Source: JANLSE01 sp038214135
GTDB lineage: Bacteria; Chloroflexota; Chloroflexia; Chloroflexales; Roseiflexaceae
Reading direction: 5' to 3'
Assembly (NCBI GenBank): GCA_038214135.1
Contig: JBBQSD010000006.1
Span: 1 to 64,000, forward strand
Length of the DNA: 64,000 nucleotides
Of the stretch, positions 33,042-41,586 are shown piece by piece (the stretch's first letter is position 1; the number at the start of each line of letters is the position of its first letter). The notes below the pieces were generated by a model. It made no database searches, was not told the DNA's origin, and was given only the letters and a program-made list of their open reading frames with translations. A program made the position numbers and the translations under genes.

Positions 33042-34697
33042 CTATCGTTGCCCCCGCTTCCGCATCGCCAGATAGCCAATTGCTGCCCCGGCCCCGGCAA
33101 GTGCAACGCCTGCCCAGCGCTTGCCCTTGGCCTGTCGATCCGCAAGCACAACCTGGGCGGTGTTGCGGCCACTGGCAGCAAACACGCCACCGCCAGGATG
33201 AGTGCTGGCACCAGTCAGGTACAGCCCGCCAATCGGGGTGCGATACGATGAGAGTTCGGGCAATGGCCGGAAGAAGAACATCTGGTCGAACGACATCTCG
33301 ACATGCATGACATTGCCGCGCAATAGCCCAAGCCGGCGTTCGAGATCGAGCGGGCTTTGGATGAAACGGTCGATAATCTTGCCGCGCATATTGGGCGCAT
33401 GGCGATAGAGTACTTCCAGGATGCTATCGGCCACCTGTTCACGGATGTCGTCCCATTGCAGCCCATTGGCCAATTCATACGGGAAATACTGTGCCCACAG
33501 GAACACGGTATGCTTTCCAGGCGGGGCCACATCTGGGTCAATCGCCGAAAATGTCATGGAAATGACGGCTGGTTCCTTCGATGGCAATCCGCGCTGGTAA
33601 TCGGCAAAGGCATAGCGCAGGTATTGAGTTGATGGGCAGAGCATTTGCAGTCCATGATGGCTGACGTGTGGCTGCCCACCGGATGGCGCACCAAGATAAT
33701 CGGGGAGCTCATCGGCGGCACAGCGCACCGTCATTCCGAAGCCATTCCCGACGCGGATATTGCGAACTCGTTCGGCTAATCTGCCCGGTAGGTATTCCGC
33801 CCCGACCATCTGCAGCATGGTTGTTTGGACATGCGCGTTCGAGATGACCAGCGCAGCCGAGATCTGTGCGCCACTATCGAGTTCAACCCCATACACGCTG
33901 CCATTGCGTACCAGAATACGTTTAACTGGCGCATCGAGTTGGACGATACCCCCAGCTGCTTCGAGTGAGCGCGCCATGGCCTGAGTCAACATGCCGCTGC
34001 CACCACGCGGGTGTTTTGCGCCACTCTGGTGCATCATCGCATACCAACCCACAAAATCGCCAGCGCCAATTTCATCCGGTGCCGGGCCAGATTGAGCGCC
34101 AAGCCATGCCATAAAAGCCCGCATCGGCTCGCTCTCAAAATTCTCCTGAATGATCTGCCCATAACTGGTGAACAGCCGCCGCACCGTTTCCATCGTTCCA
34201 CCCAGCCCGATCTGGCGCTGCGCCTTGACCATACTACCCATCAGGGCCGTTACACTCGGCGGTTGCATGAATGTCTCGAACACGGCCTCATTGATTGGCC
34301 GCCAATAATCCACAAAGCGCCGGTATGCCTCGGCATCACGCGGCGAGACACTGGCAATCGACTGGCAGGTTTGATCGACATCGCGATAGAGCGCAATCGC
34401 GCCAGAGCCATCCACAATCGGGTAGAAGGCATATGGATTCATGTCGATATATTCAAGCCCATAGCGCTCAAGTTCTAGCTCACGGATCACGGGGGTGAGA
34501 TGCACCATAATATGCGCCGAAGAACCGACATCGATCTTGTAGCCAGGAATCACCTCTTCGGTACAGACGGCACCGCCAACAATTGGGCGGCGCTCCAGTA
34601 CCAGCACCCGCATCCCTGCTCGTGCCAGGTAGCCAGCGCAGGTCAGGCCATTATGCCCACCACCAACAATAATCGCGTCATAGTCGTAGGTTGTCAT
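33042..34697 (-). CDS. CrtO-like carotenoid ketolase / phytoene desaturase-family FAD oxidoreductase
   Basis: 551 residues. N-terminal FAD-binding DYDAIIVGGGHNGLTCAGYLARAGMRVLVLE motif (residues 4-34) with the GxGxxG-type dinucleotide loop. The C-terminal GGLYLTGASTHPGGGVFAASGRN is the conserved FAD-binding end of the CrtI/CrtO/PYROXD2 group. The GGGHNGL start and length fit CrtO (beta-carotene ketolase) better than CrtI. A short C-terminal hydrophobic stretch (AGVALAGAGAAIGYLAM) followed by basic residues suggests membrane attachment. No other carotenoid gene is nearby, so the exact reaction is inference. Confidence 0.82.
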   Translation of the reverse strand: MTTYDYDAIIVGGGHNGLTCAGYLARAGMRVLVLERRPIVGGAVCTEEVIPGYKIDVGSSAHIMVHLTPVIRELELERYGLEYIDMNPYAFYPIVDGSGAIALYRDVDQTCQSIASVSPRDAEAYRRFVDYWRPINEAVFETFMQPPSVTALMGSMVKAQRQIGLGGTMETVRRLFTSYGQIIQENFESEPMRAFMAWLGAQSGPAPDEIGAGDFVGWYAMMHQSGAKHPRGGSGMLTQAMARSLEAAGGIVQLDAPVKRILVRNGSVYGVELDSGAQISAALVISNAHVQTTMLQMVGAEYLPGRLAERVRNIRVGNGFGMTVRCAADELPDYLGAPSGGQPHVSHHGLQMLCPSTQYLRYAFADYQRGLPSKEPAVISMTFSAIDPDVAPPGKHTVFLWAQYFPYELANGLQWDDIREQVADSILEVLYRHAPNMRGKIIDRFIQSPLDLERRLGLLRGNVMHVEMSFDQMFFFRPLPELSSYRTPIGGLYLTGASTHPGGGVFAASGRNTAQVVLADRQAKGKRWAGVALAGAGAAIGYLAMRKRGQR

Positions 34698-34885
34698 GTC
34701 GGGGTTCTTTCAGTTTAGAGTAAATTCAGAAGCCAGGAGTCAGGAGTCAGAATGTCTAGTGCATCGGCAAGCCGTTGTCAGTAGTTAAAGAAGTTCAATT
34801 ATTCTGCGTTTGCTTCATCTATGCATACCTCGTATTGTACCCGAAATCACAAACACCACTGACAAACTGAAGATGAGGCTGTGCG
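34698..34885. other. Non-coding stretch with GAGTCAG pair
   Basis: GAGTC at 34738 and 34745 (7 bp apart) preceded by GAAGCCAG. The remainder shows no recognisable feature until the Uma2 promoter. Confidence 0.5.
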
Positions 34886-34914
34886 TTGACACGTTTTTGC
34901 GCACTGACTATACT
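34886..34914 (+). promoter_or_regulatory. Strong sigma-70-type promoter for uma2
   Basis: Perfect TTGACA (34886-34891), 17 bp spacer, TATACT (34909-34914), 32 bp before ATG 34947, with AAGGAGG in the leader. Confidence 0.85.
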
Positions 34915-34946
34915 GAGCATACAAGAACCGAAGGAGGCAATTCGTT

Positions 34947-35720
34947 ATGAGCACTCTCGATACAGCCACACACGAATCAACGATTGCGACCACACAACCA
35001 CTCGATCTATACCCATACGGCTGGCGCTATGTGCAGCGAACGCTCCCAAATGGAGTAGTAGTGTCTGATCGGGTTGCGTTGACGCTTGAAGATGTGTTGC
35101 ATCCACAGGAGGGCGATCAAGTGACACATAGCGATCTGCATCAGCGCATCTGCACCTATCTCTATAATGTCTTCTGTGCCTTGCTGGCCCTGAACCAGGG
35201 TGCCGTGGTGCTCAATGATGTGCGCGTTGCCTGGGATATACCAGATATCAAGCCACATGGGCCAGATCTCGCAGTGATCTTTGGCGTTCGCGAACGTAAA
35301 AACTGGAGTATCTTCGATTCTGCCGAGGAAGGGGTGCGGCCAACAATTATTGTCGAAGTAACGTCGCCTGAAACTCGCAACATCGATCTGATCGATAAGC
35401 TTGAGGAATATGACCTTGCCGGTGTGCCGATCTATATCATCATCGATCTGGTGCAGCGTAAGAACCAGCTGATACACCGCCTGCTTGGCTACCAGCAAAC
35501 TGAGATGGCCTATGAGATGATGCTGCCCGATCCGCAACGGCGATTATGGATCGAACCCCTGAACATCTGGCTCGGAGTCAACGATCAAGGAGTGATCTGC
35601 TATAACACGGATAACACTCCAGTTGGCGATTACACCGATGTACAGCAACAACTTAGTGCAGCAGAACAGCGGATCAAGCAACTGGAAGCAGAACTGCGCC
35701 AATTACGTGGCGAGGCATAG
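34947..35720 (+). CDS. Uma2 family endonuclease with C-terminal coiled coil
   Basis: 257 residues. The Uma2/DUF820 core shows GPDLAVIFGVRERKNW, VRPTIIVEVTSPETRNIDLIDKLEEY and VPIYIIIDL, with the usual acidic/Lys residues of a PD-(D/E)XK fold. It ends with a 30-residue predicted coiled coil (QQQLSAAEQRIKQLEAELRQL). It is divergent from the Uma2 protein at 7.5-8.1 kb. A consensus promoter and AAGGAGG ribosome binding site predict good expression. It converges on gatD with only 2 bp between the stops. Confidence 0.9.
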   Translation: MSTLDTATHESTIATTQPLDLYPYGWRYVQRTLPNGVVVSDRVALTLEDVLHPQEGDQVTHSDLHQRICTYLYNVFCALLALNQGAVVLNDVRVAWDIPDIKPHGPDLAVIFGVRERKNWSIFDSAEEGVRPTIIVEVTSPETRNIDLIDKLEEYDLAGVPIYIIIDLVQRKNQLIHRLLGYQQTEMAYEMMLPDPQRRLWIEPLNIWLGVNDQGVICYNTDNTPVGDYTDVQQQLSAAEQRIKQLEAELRQLRGEA

Positions 35721-35722
35721 TG

Positions 35723-36484
35723 CTACCCGAACCGCCCAACCATAACCCGCTGTGCGCGAAGTTCGAGGGTATCATCGATTGGCGAGATGTGTGCCTCTGG
35801 CCCATAACGCCGCCGCAGTGCCAGGCCAATCAGATGATCGGCCAGTTGTGGGTTCTTTGGCAGCAGTGAGCCATGCATATAGCAGCCAATCGCATTCCGA
35901 AAGACAGCACCCTCGCTGCCATCCTCGCCATTATTGCCATGGCCGCTGATCACCCGCCCAAGTGCCTGAACTCCCGCACCGAGATACGTCCGGCCACTAT
36001 GGTTTTCGAAGCCAACCAGGCGCAAATGTTTCGATTGTGAATTGGAGTTGATCGCCAGTTGATCACTCACTTCAACAACAATATTGCCAATCAGGCGCAC
36101 ATCGCCGCCGATGGTGTGAACATCGAGTGCCCCGATTCCGGGTAAACGCTCGCCGGTATGGGTCAGGAAGTAGTGACCGAGCATCTGATAGCCACCGCAG
36201 ATTGCTAGGAGTGTGAGATCCTGAGCGAGTGCTGCACGCAGCCCAGGTCCCTGGCGCACCACAAAATCCTCCGCAATCAGCGCCTGGCCGCTATCCTGCC
36301 CGCCCCCAAAAAACGCGATATCGATCTCGCCCCAATCGAGTGCCATTCCGGGCTGCACCGCAACAACCTTCGTTGTGATCGATCTCCAGGCACAACGTTG
36401 CGTGAGCGTAATAATATTGCCGCGATCACCATAGATATTCATGTGATCCGGGTAGAGCTGGGCAATTGTGAGTGAGTAAGGCAT
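35723..36484 (-). CDS. gatD: Lipid II isoglutaminyl synthase glutaminase subunit
   Basis: 253-residue CobB/CobQ-like class I amidotransferase. The N-terminus SLTIAQLYPDHMNIYGDRGNI is the GatD signature. The nucleophile Cys lies in LLAICGGYQMLG (about residue 97), and the catalytic His in CYMHGSLLPKNPQLAD (about 205). GatD supplies ammonia to MurT for amidation of the D-glutamate of lipid II. murT is normally next to gatD but is not in this window's neighbourhood. The start ATG 36484 (MPYSLT) fits the family; eight upstream codons are optional. Four phased TGGGATA repeats lie just upstream. Confidence 0.9.
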   Translation of the reverse strand: MPYSLTIAQLYPDHMNIYGDRGNIITLTQRCAWRSITTKVVAVQPGMALDWGEIDIAFFGGGQDSGQALIAEDFVVRQGPGLRAALAQDLTLLAICGGYQMLGHYFLTHTGERLPGIGALDVHTIGGDVRLIGNIVVEVSDQLAINSNSQSKHLRLVGFENHSGRTYLGAGVQALGRVISGHGNNGEDGSEGAVFRNAIGCYMHGSLLPKNPQLADHLIGLALRRRYGPEAHISPIDDTLELRAQRVMVGRFG

Positions 36485-36509
36485 ACGTATCTCGCTAATT
36501 GACACCAAC

Positions 36510-36547
36510 TATCCCAAACTTATCCCATGTTATCCCACACTATCCCA
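36510..36547 (-). promoter_or_regulatory. Four helically phased TGGGATA repeats upstream of gatD
   Basis: TATCCCA on the plus strand starts at 36510, 36521, 36531 and 36541, that is 11, 10 and 10 bp apart, so all copies face the same side of the helix. They end 26 bp before the gatD start codon. This is the layout of a multi-site activator or repressor. The unit resembles a DnaA box with an extra base (TTATCCCACA), but no perfect DnaA box is present. Confidence 0.6.
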
Positions 36548-36580
36548 CATGTTTTGCCCGTTCCCATGCGGAAGAACGTA

Positions 36581-36642
36581 TGTTCGATAATAGGGAGAGT
36601 GTCAAGTGTTTCGGCAGCCAGTTGATAACCGTTTATCGAACA
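36581..36642. repeat. 10-bp inverted repeat after the GT2 gene
   Basis: TGTTCGATAA (36581-36590) and TTATCGAACA (36633-36642) are exact complements separated by 42 bp. The right arm contains the stop codon of the glycosyltransferase gene. Confidence 0.6.
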
Positions 36643-37466
36643 CTTGTTCGCTGCTGGTTGGCAGTTCTGCCCGGATTGCTGGCCAATGGTGCGCCAAGAT
36701 CGCGATAGGCACCGCGCAGGGCATTCCAGCGCACACGCAGCACATCGCGTAAATTGCGCCAGGAATCGCGTAGGGCGCTGACCTTAGTTTCCTCGCCATA
36801 GCGCCAGGGAACCGGGATTTCGGCAACGCGATAGCCACGTTTGACGGCCAGAAACAGCAGTTCGACATCATAGGCGGTGACGGCTGCACCCTGAACTGGC
36901 GGTGCGTTATCGCCATAGATCTGCACACGGCGGAAGAGATCATCGGAAACGGTGCGTTGCATCGCTTTAAAGCCACACTGCGTATCCTGAAATCCGCCAA
37001 TCGCCACAACCCGAATGATGGTGTTGAAGACGCGGCCCATCACATGGCGATGCCATGGCTCGCCATCACGGGTTGCGCCAATACCCTCACGTGAGCCAAT
37101 TGCCACATGGTAGCCGCTTGTAAGTGCAGCGTGCAGGCGTTCCCATTCGGCCAGGGGAACCGCCATGTCGGCATCGCAGAGCAGCACATATTCGCCCTTG
37201 GCGGCTAATGCACCAGCCCGTACTGCATAGCCCTTGCCGCGGTGATCGAGCCGTAACAGCCGGATTTCGGGCCGCTCACGGGCGATTTGTTCGACATAGG
37301 CAGCCGTGCCATCGGTACTTCCATCGTCGGCAATGATCACTTCAGCCGGTTCGGGATAGTGGCTGAGGTAGGTGAGGATCTGACGCAGGCTCTCTGGAAG
37401 CCGCCGCTCTTCATTATAGGCTGGCACGACAATTGAGAGTAGCGGGGGCTCGTGATCAGAAGCCAT
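36633..37466 (-). CDS. Glycosyltransferase family 2 (dolichyl-phosphate glucosyltransferase/ALG5-like)
   Basis: 277 residues. GT2 fold: LLSIVVPAYNEERRLPESL at the N-terminus, EVIIADDGSTDGT for UDP-sugar binding, and YVLLCDADMAVPL with the D-x-D-type metal site (about 95-107). VAIGSREG and GFQDTQCGFKAM are typical of the ALG5/polyprenyl-phosphate glycosyltransferase group. No membrane segment is visible. It would transfer a sugar from a nucleotide donor to a polyprenyl phosphate. AGGA five bases before ATG 37466 fixes the start; the upstream 20 in-frame codons cross a palindrome. Confidence 0.88.
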   Translation of the reverse strand: MASDHEPPLLSIVVPAYNEERRLPESLRQILTYLSHYPEPAEVIIADDGSTDGTAAYVEQIARERPEIRLLRLDHRGKGYAVRAGALAAKGEYVLLCDADMAVPLAEWERLHAALTSGYHVAIGSREGIGATRDGEPWHRHVMGRVFNTIIRVVAIGGFQDTQCGFKAMQRTVSDDLFRRVQIYGDNAPPVQGAAVTAYDVELLFLAVKRGYRVAEIPVPWRYGEETKVSALRDSWRNLRDVLRVRWNALRGAYRDLGAPLASNPGRTANQQRTSVR

Positions 37467-37517
37467 GCTCTTCCTATTTGTATATTGTGGCATTGGCCGA
37501 ATACAACCTGCTCGTAA

Positions 37518-37537
37518 GGACGCCATATATGGCGTCC
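37518..37537. repeat. 20-bp perfect palindrome
   Basis: GGACGCCATATATGGCGTCC is fully self-complementary and lies between the aldo/keto reductase and GT2 genes. It shares the GACGC arm with the copies at 29071, 32894 and 50300. Confidence 0.8.
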
Positions 37538-37578
37538 CTGCGGATTTCGCCGATTGCCCTACTATAGCATAGGATCGC

Positions 37579-38538
37579 TTATGGCTTGTTGGCTAGAATG
37601 GCCTCGATCTGATCGAGGATCTCTGGTGTCAGTTTCGGGGCAATATCAAGCGCCTTCATATTCTCTGTCACCTGCGCTGCCCGGCTGGCACCAGTAATAA
37701 CAGTGCTGACATTTGGGTTGGTGAGGCACCAGGCCAATGCCAGTTGTGCGGTGGTGCCGCCCAGATCAGCGGCAATTGGTTGGAGCTGACGCACCTTCTC
37801 GATTCGCTCGGGTGTGATGCCACTCTGCAGCCATTCGTAGCCCTTGAGCGCTGCACGGCTATCAGCGGGGATGCCATCGTTATACTTGCCGCTTAACAGA
37901 CCAGATGCCAATGGACTCCAGATCGTCGTGCCATAGCCAAGCTCGCGGTATAGAATATCGTATTCCTGCTCGAAACGTGCGCGGGTGAACATATTGTACT
38001 GTGGCTGCTCCATGGCCGGTGGCGTCAGGCCATACTGTCGAGCGATGCCATCGGCGCGCACAATCTCGGCTGCGCTCCATTCGGAAGTGCCCCAGTAGAA
38101 GGCCTTGCCCTGCTTGATCAACAGATCCATCGCCCGCACCGTCTCCTCAATCGGTGTGTTCGGATCTGGCCGATGACAGAAGATGAGGTCGACATAATCG
38201 AGCTGAAGTCGTTTCAGCGCTTTATTGGCACCCTCAATCACATGCTTGTGGGAGAGGCCAGTATCATTCGGGCCGCTGCCACCCCAGAAGATCTTGGTCG
38301 AGACGACAATATTCTCGCGCTGCCAGCCGAGCTTCTTGATCACATTGCCCATCACCACTTCGGCTTCGCCACCGGCATAGCCCTCGGCATTATCGAAGAA
38401 ATTGACACCAGCATCATAGGCGGCGGCCATACACTCGTGGGCACGATCCTCACCAACCTGGCCACCATACGTTACCCATGCGCCAAGCGAGAGTGCGCTG
38501 ACTTTAATACCCGATTTCCCAAGCCGTCGATATTCCAT
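37579..38538 (-). CDS. Aldo/keto reductase (Kv-beta-like, AKR6/YghZ group)
   Basis: 319 residues. MEYRRLGKSGIKVSALSLGAW is the family start. The catalytic tetrad is visible: Asp in FFDNAEGYAGGEAE, Tyr in the same stretch, Lys in VVSTKIFWGG and His in DLIFCHRPDP. The NADPH-binding end includes NVSTVITGASRAAQVTENM. FWGGSGPNDTGLSHKHV is characteristic of the Kv-beta/YghZ subgroup, which reduces aldehydes and methylglyoxal. AAGGA nine bases before ATG 38538 supports the start. It is probably transcribed with the downstream GT2 gene or alone. Confidence 0.93.
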   Translation of the reverse strand: MEYRRLGKSGIKVSALSLGAWVTYGGQVGEDRAHECMAAAYDAGVNFFDNAEGYAGGEAEVVMGNVIKKLGWQRENIVVSTKIFWGGSGPNDTGLSHKHVIEGANKALKRLQLDYVDLIFCHRPDPNTPIEETVRAMDLLIKQGKAFYWGTSEWSAAEIVRADGIARQYGLTPPAMEQPQYNMFTRARFEQEYDILYRELGYGTTIWSPLASGLLSGKYNDGIPADSRAALKGYEWLQSGITPERIEKVRQLQPIAADLGGTTAQLALAWCLTNPNVSTVITGASRAAQVTENMKALDIAPKLTPEILDQIEAILANKP

Positions 38539-38685
38539 GATTGTTCTTCCTTTACATAAGCGTTCAGCTGTCAGCTTTCATTATTCTGATGCTAGATTGT
38601 AGTGAGCGATCACCGCTTCTGGCTGGAAAAGCAGCGCTATCAATGTTCTCCTGATAGCTGAATGCTGAGAGCTGACAGCTCATAC

Positions 38686-39969
38686 TCAAATAAGATGTAG
38701 TTTCGTCTGGCGGCCACTCAGCCATGCGATCCGCCCACTTGTTAGTACGGCATCTTCTTCTAATGCGATCTGTACTTTCTGACCATTCCATTCTGGAACA
38801 GGGTATTTGGCATTCAACTCAATCGAATAGCAGGTATTGTCGAAAACTTCGTAATCGCCAGGGCCAGGCACGCCTTCCTGCCGATCCCATAGGCCAATCG
38901 TTGGGCCAGCAGCATGGCCATGGTAGCCAAGTGGGTGCGTATAAATACTTGGCTCGATCCCTTCACTGCGGGCCTGCGCCAATGAATCGCGCAGGATCTG
39001 GTTGCCCGTTTTGCCAACTGCTATCGCCGATATCAGAATATCCTGAAGGCGATTCCCGGCTGCTAGGGCCTCCTTGAGCCCTTTTGGCGCATCTGTTTCA
39101 CCAGGGCGTAACACATACGCATGCTGCTGCTGGTCGGTCGCGAGGCCCAGATAGTAAAACCCAACATCGCAGTGTAACAGATCGCCTGGCTGAATAAGCG
39201 TGCGGCGGCCCTCTTTGATATCAAACGGGTGGCCATTGGCCTGGATGCTGACAGAAGGTTGGAACCAGGCCTGTACGCCAAGATCAAGCATGGTCTGCCG
39301 AAACCACCAAACAACATCATCGGTTGTTGTGGTGCCTGGTTCGATCACATTGCGCGAGAATGCTTCGGCAATAATGCGATGGCCAATCTCAACGAAGTGC
39401 GGGTAGCTGCTGAGTTCGGCAGGGATACGGCGCTCAAGCCAGCCAACACACAGGCGATCAGCGCTATGAACACGCTCGATCAGCTCATCGCCGATTGCTG
39501 TGGCCAGGCGTTCATATTCCTGGTGGGTTAATCCATCGCCAAAGGCAAACGTTGGCGATACATTCACGCCAATGCGCTGTGGGTTGCGTTCGCGAATAAT
39601 TCGCGTCAAGCAGGCATACTGCTCCTCACCGGTATCGGGATCCCAGGCACGGCTATAGAATTCACCAAACCCATAGCGATCAATACTGAGCCGTTCGACG
39701 GTGCCATCGGGCTGGCGGGTGAACACAAGCATTGTTCGTCGGCGGGCGGCCATCGACGGTTCGGGAAGCAGTGTCAGAATAACCGGATCCTCGTTATATT
39801 CGCGGGCAATCACCAGCCACATGTCGAAGCCAGTACGAGCCATCAACTCTGGCAGAACCGTCTCAAGGCGCTCACGCAGCCAGCCATTACGAATCTCGGC
39901 GCGGGCGCGCAGAGGCAGAATTTCGGGCCGAAGTGCATCAACCAATGGCACAGGCACGCTGGTGGTCAT
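38686..39969 (-). CDS. M24 family metallopeptidase (Xaa-Pro aminopeptidase-like)
   Basis: 427 residues. The N-terminal creatinase-like domain covers about 1-190. The C-terminal pita-bread domain holds the five dinuclear metal ligands: Asp in LLHCDVGF, Asp in GLATDQQQH, His in PLGYHGHAAGP, Glu in SIELNAKYP and Glu in ALEEDAVLT. Xaa-Pro dipeptidase/aminopeptidase activity is expected. No signal peptide is seen, so it is cytoplasmic. ATG 39969 is preceded by a G-rich stretch at a suitable distance. Neighbouring genes give no pathway hint. Confidence 0.9.
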   Translation of the reverse strand: MTTSVPVPLVDALRPEILPLRARAEIRNGWLRERLETVLPELMARTGFDMWLVIAREYNEDPVILTLLPEPSMAARRRTMLVFTRQPDGTVERLSIDRYGFGEFYSRAWDPDTGEEQYACLTRIIRERNPQRIGVNVSPTFAFGDGLTHQEYERLATAIGDELIERVHSADRLCVGWLERRIPAELSSYPHFVEIGHRIIAEAFSRNVIEPGTTTTDDVVWWFRQTMLDLGVQAWFQPSVSIQANGHPFDIKEGRRTLIQPGDLLHCDVGFYYLGLATDQQQHAYVLRPGETDAPKGLKEALAAGNRLQDILISAIAVGKTGNQILRDSLAQARSEGIEPSIYTHPLGYHGHAAGPTIGLWDRQEGVPGPGDYEVFDNTCYSIELNAKYPVPEWNGQKVQIALEEDAVLTSGRIAWLSGRQTKLHLI

Positions 39970-40109
39970 CGTGGTTCCCCCGTCAATCCAGTCTATTGCA
40001 GCATCTGTTTATTGTACCTCAGGTTGTGTGTTGCGCCGACAAGTTGTGTAGGGGCAGACCAATGTGTCTGTCCGCGAGATCTACCGGATTTATGTCACAC
40101 CCGGATTGC

Positions 40110-41093
40110 CTATTGTTCTGCCAATGCATAACGCGCCCATAGTGTTTCGGCAAGATCGAATGGATCACTGGGAGCGCCACAGCGGGCAAAATACTCACAA
40201 ATCCGTGTAACATCACGGCCAAAGATTTCTCGTGCATTCGGATTGTTAAATATATCCGTGACCTGTGGGAAGTCGATCAGCACGGCTTGCCCTTCCCAAT
40301 ACAGAATGTTATAGGCCGAAAGATCGCCATGAATATAGCCATGCGCGAGCATCAGTTTAATGCTCTTGATCACATCGGCCAGTAGTTGATTGGACTCAGG
40401 CGGCTCCAGTGTGACATTATTGAGTGTTGGTGCCGCAATCTGTTCATCGCCAATATAGCCCATGAGCAGGGCATTCTCACCGCAGGCAATCGGCTTTGGC
40501 ACCGCTGCTCCTGCCCGAAAGAGCTGTTCCATGAACGAAAATTCGTAGGAGAGCCAGGATGTATGCAGAACCGTCTGGCCGAATGCGCTCTTACCCGCCA
40601 CCGCACGCATCATGCGCCGATCCGGGCGCTGGGCCTGGCGGCCACGCTCACCCAACATGGAACGCCCTTGGACGGTCAGCAGCGCACGCCCTTCGCGATA
40701 GAGTGCATCATTACGCATACTGCGGAACTGGCGTGGCCGATAGACTTTGGCGGCCAGCAGATCGACACCAGTTGAGGGATGGGCACGGCAGCAGTACACA
40801 CTGGCTTCCTTGCCACCCTTGACATGGTACAGAATATCGGTGATCAACTGTTCCTCGAAAAAGCCCCCAAGCGAACTGATCAGCCAGCCTTCCTCATAGC
40901 GCGATGGCTGGTAGGTCGTTGCGATCTGCTGGTTGCCACTATTGACAGGAATATCGGCCAATTCCTGCTGTGAACGGCGCGCTGCTGCCTTCTTTGGCTT
41001 CTCACGGCGGCGGGCGTTGGGTGTTTCATCATCGAATTGATCATAATGGGCATAACGGGTATATGGGTCGTTTGGGTCATCAAGATTAGACAC
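40110..41093 (-). CDS. RIO1-type serine/threonine protein kinase
   Basis: 327 residues. The N-terminal region (1-70) is hydrophilic and basic. Kinase features of the RIO family: VKGGKEASVYCC (ATP loop), LLAAKVYRPRQFRSM (catalytic Lys), MLAHGYIHGDLSAYNILY (HGD-L-x-x-x-N catalytic loop) and VLIDFPQV (metal-binding DFPQ, typical of bacterial RIO proteins). RIO1 acts in ribosome maturation in archaea and eukaryotes; bacterial copies are poorly understood. Start is GTG 41093, chosen because AGGAG lies eight bases upstream; the longer frame has no ribosome binding site. Confidence 0.9.
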   Translation of the reverse strand: MSNLDDPNDPYTRYAHYDQFDDETPNARRREKPKKAAARRSQQELADIPVNSGNQQIATTYQPSRYEEGWLISSLGGFFEEQLITDILYHVKGGKEASVYCCRAHPSTGVDLLAAKVYRPRQFRSMRNDALYREGRALLTVQGRSMLGERGRQAQRPDRRMMRAVAGKSAFGQTVLHTSWLSYEFSFMEQLFRAGAAVPKPIACGENALLMGYIGDEQIAAPTLNNVTLEPPESNQLLADVIKSIKLMLAHGYIHGDLSAYNILYWEGQAVLIDFPQVTDIFNNPNAREIFGRDVTRICEYFARCGAPSDPFDLAETLWARYALAEQ

Positions 41094-41586
41094 AGTTCGT
41101 GCTCCTGTACAGAACAAGCATGCAGTGTGCTGATCTGCCGCTCTCCTGATCTTTGACAACCATCATCGTAGCTGCTGTGGAGTGCGCAAGCCATGCTTGC
41201 GCTGCGGCAGCATGGCTGCCGCATTCCATGCAACGATGACCGACATTGATCGTCGAGAATTCATGAGAACAAAGCAATACAACACACAAGTTACCGCTTG
41301 GAGAAAGATAGAAAACAGGCGGAGCACGCAGGGCATATTGCAGAGGCACAGGCACCATTCCGCAGATGCGGGTGGCGCGAGAAACGATCCGAAGAGCGGG
41401 GAGCAGAGTTGGAGGAAGTTACCGCGATTCGGGCCGGGCGTTGCCAATACGATGAGCATGCGTGCAAATGATGGCAGCTATTCTCATGATGGCACCCCCT
41501 TCAAATCGCGCTACCAATATAGCGCCAGATATAATCAATGCAATGAGTATACCGCGAATGCGTGGTACGTCAATTGCAATTTGTTG
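41094..41586. other. 493 bp intergenic region, RIO kinase to GGDEF/EAL gene
   Basis: Contains the 41178-41228 palindromic repeat. No further repeat or gene is convincing. Open frames on both strands cross the palindrome and lack ribosome binding sites. Confidence 0.5.
41178..41228. repeat. Two-hairpin palindromic repeat (GCGGCAGC family)
   Basis: Outer arms TGGAGTGC/GCATTCCA enclose two hairpins, GCGCAAGCCATGCTTGCGC (41184-41202) and GCGGCAGCATGGCTGCCGC (41204-41222), like a three-way junction. A second copy is at 47295-47345 and a half copy at 55087-55112. Confidence 0.85.
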
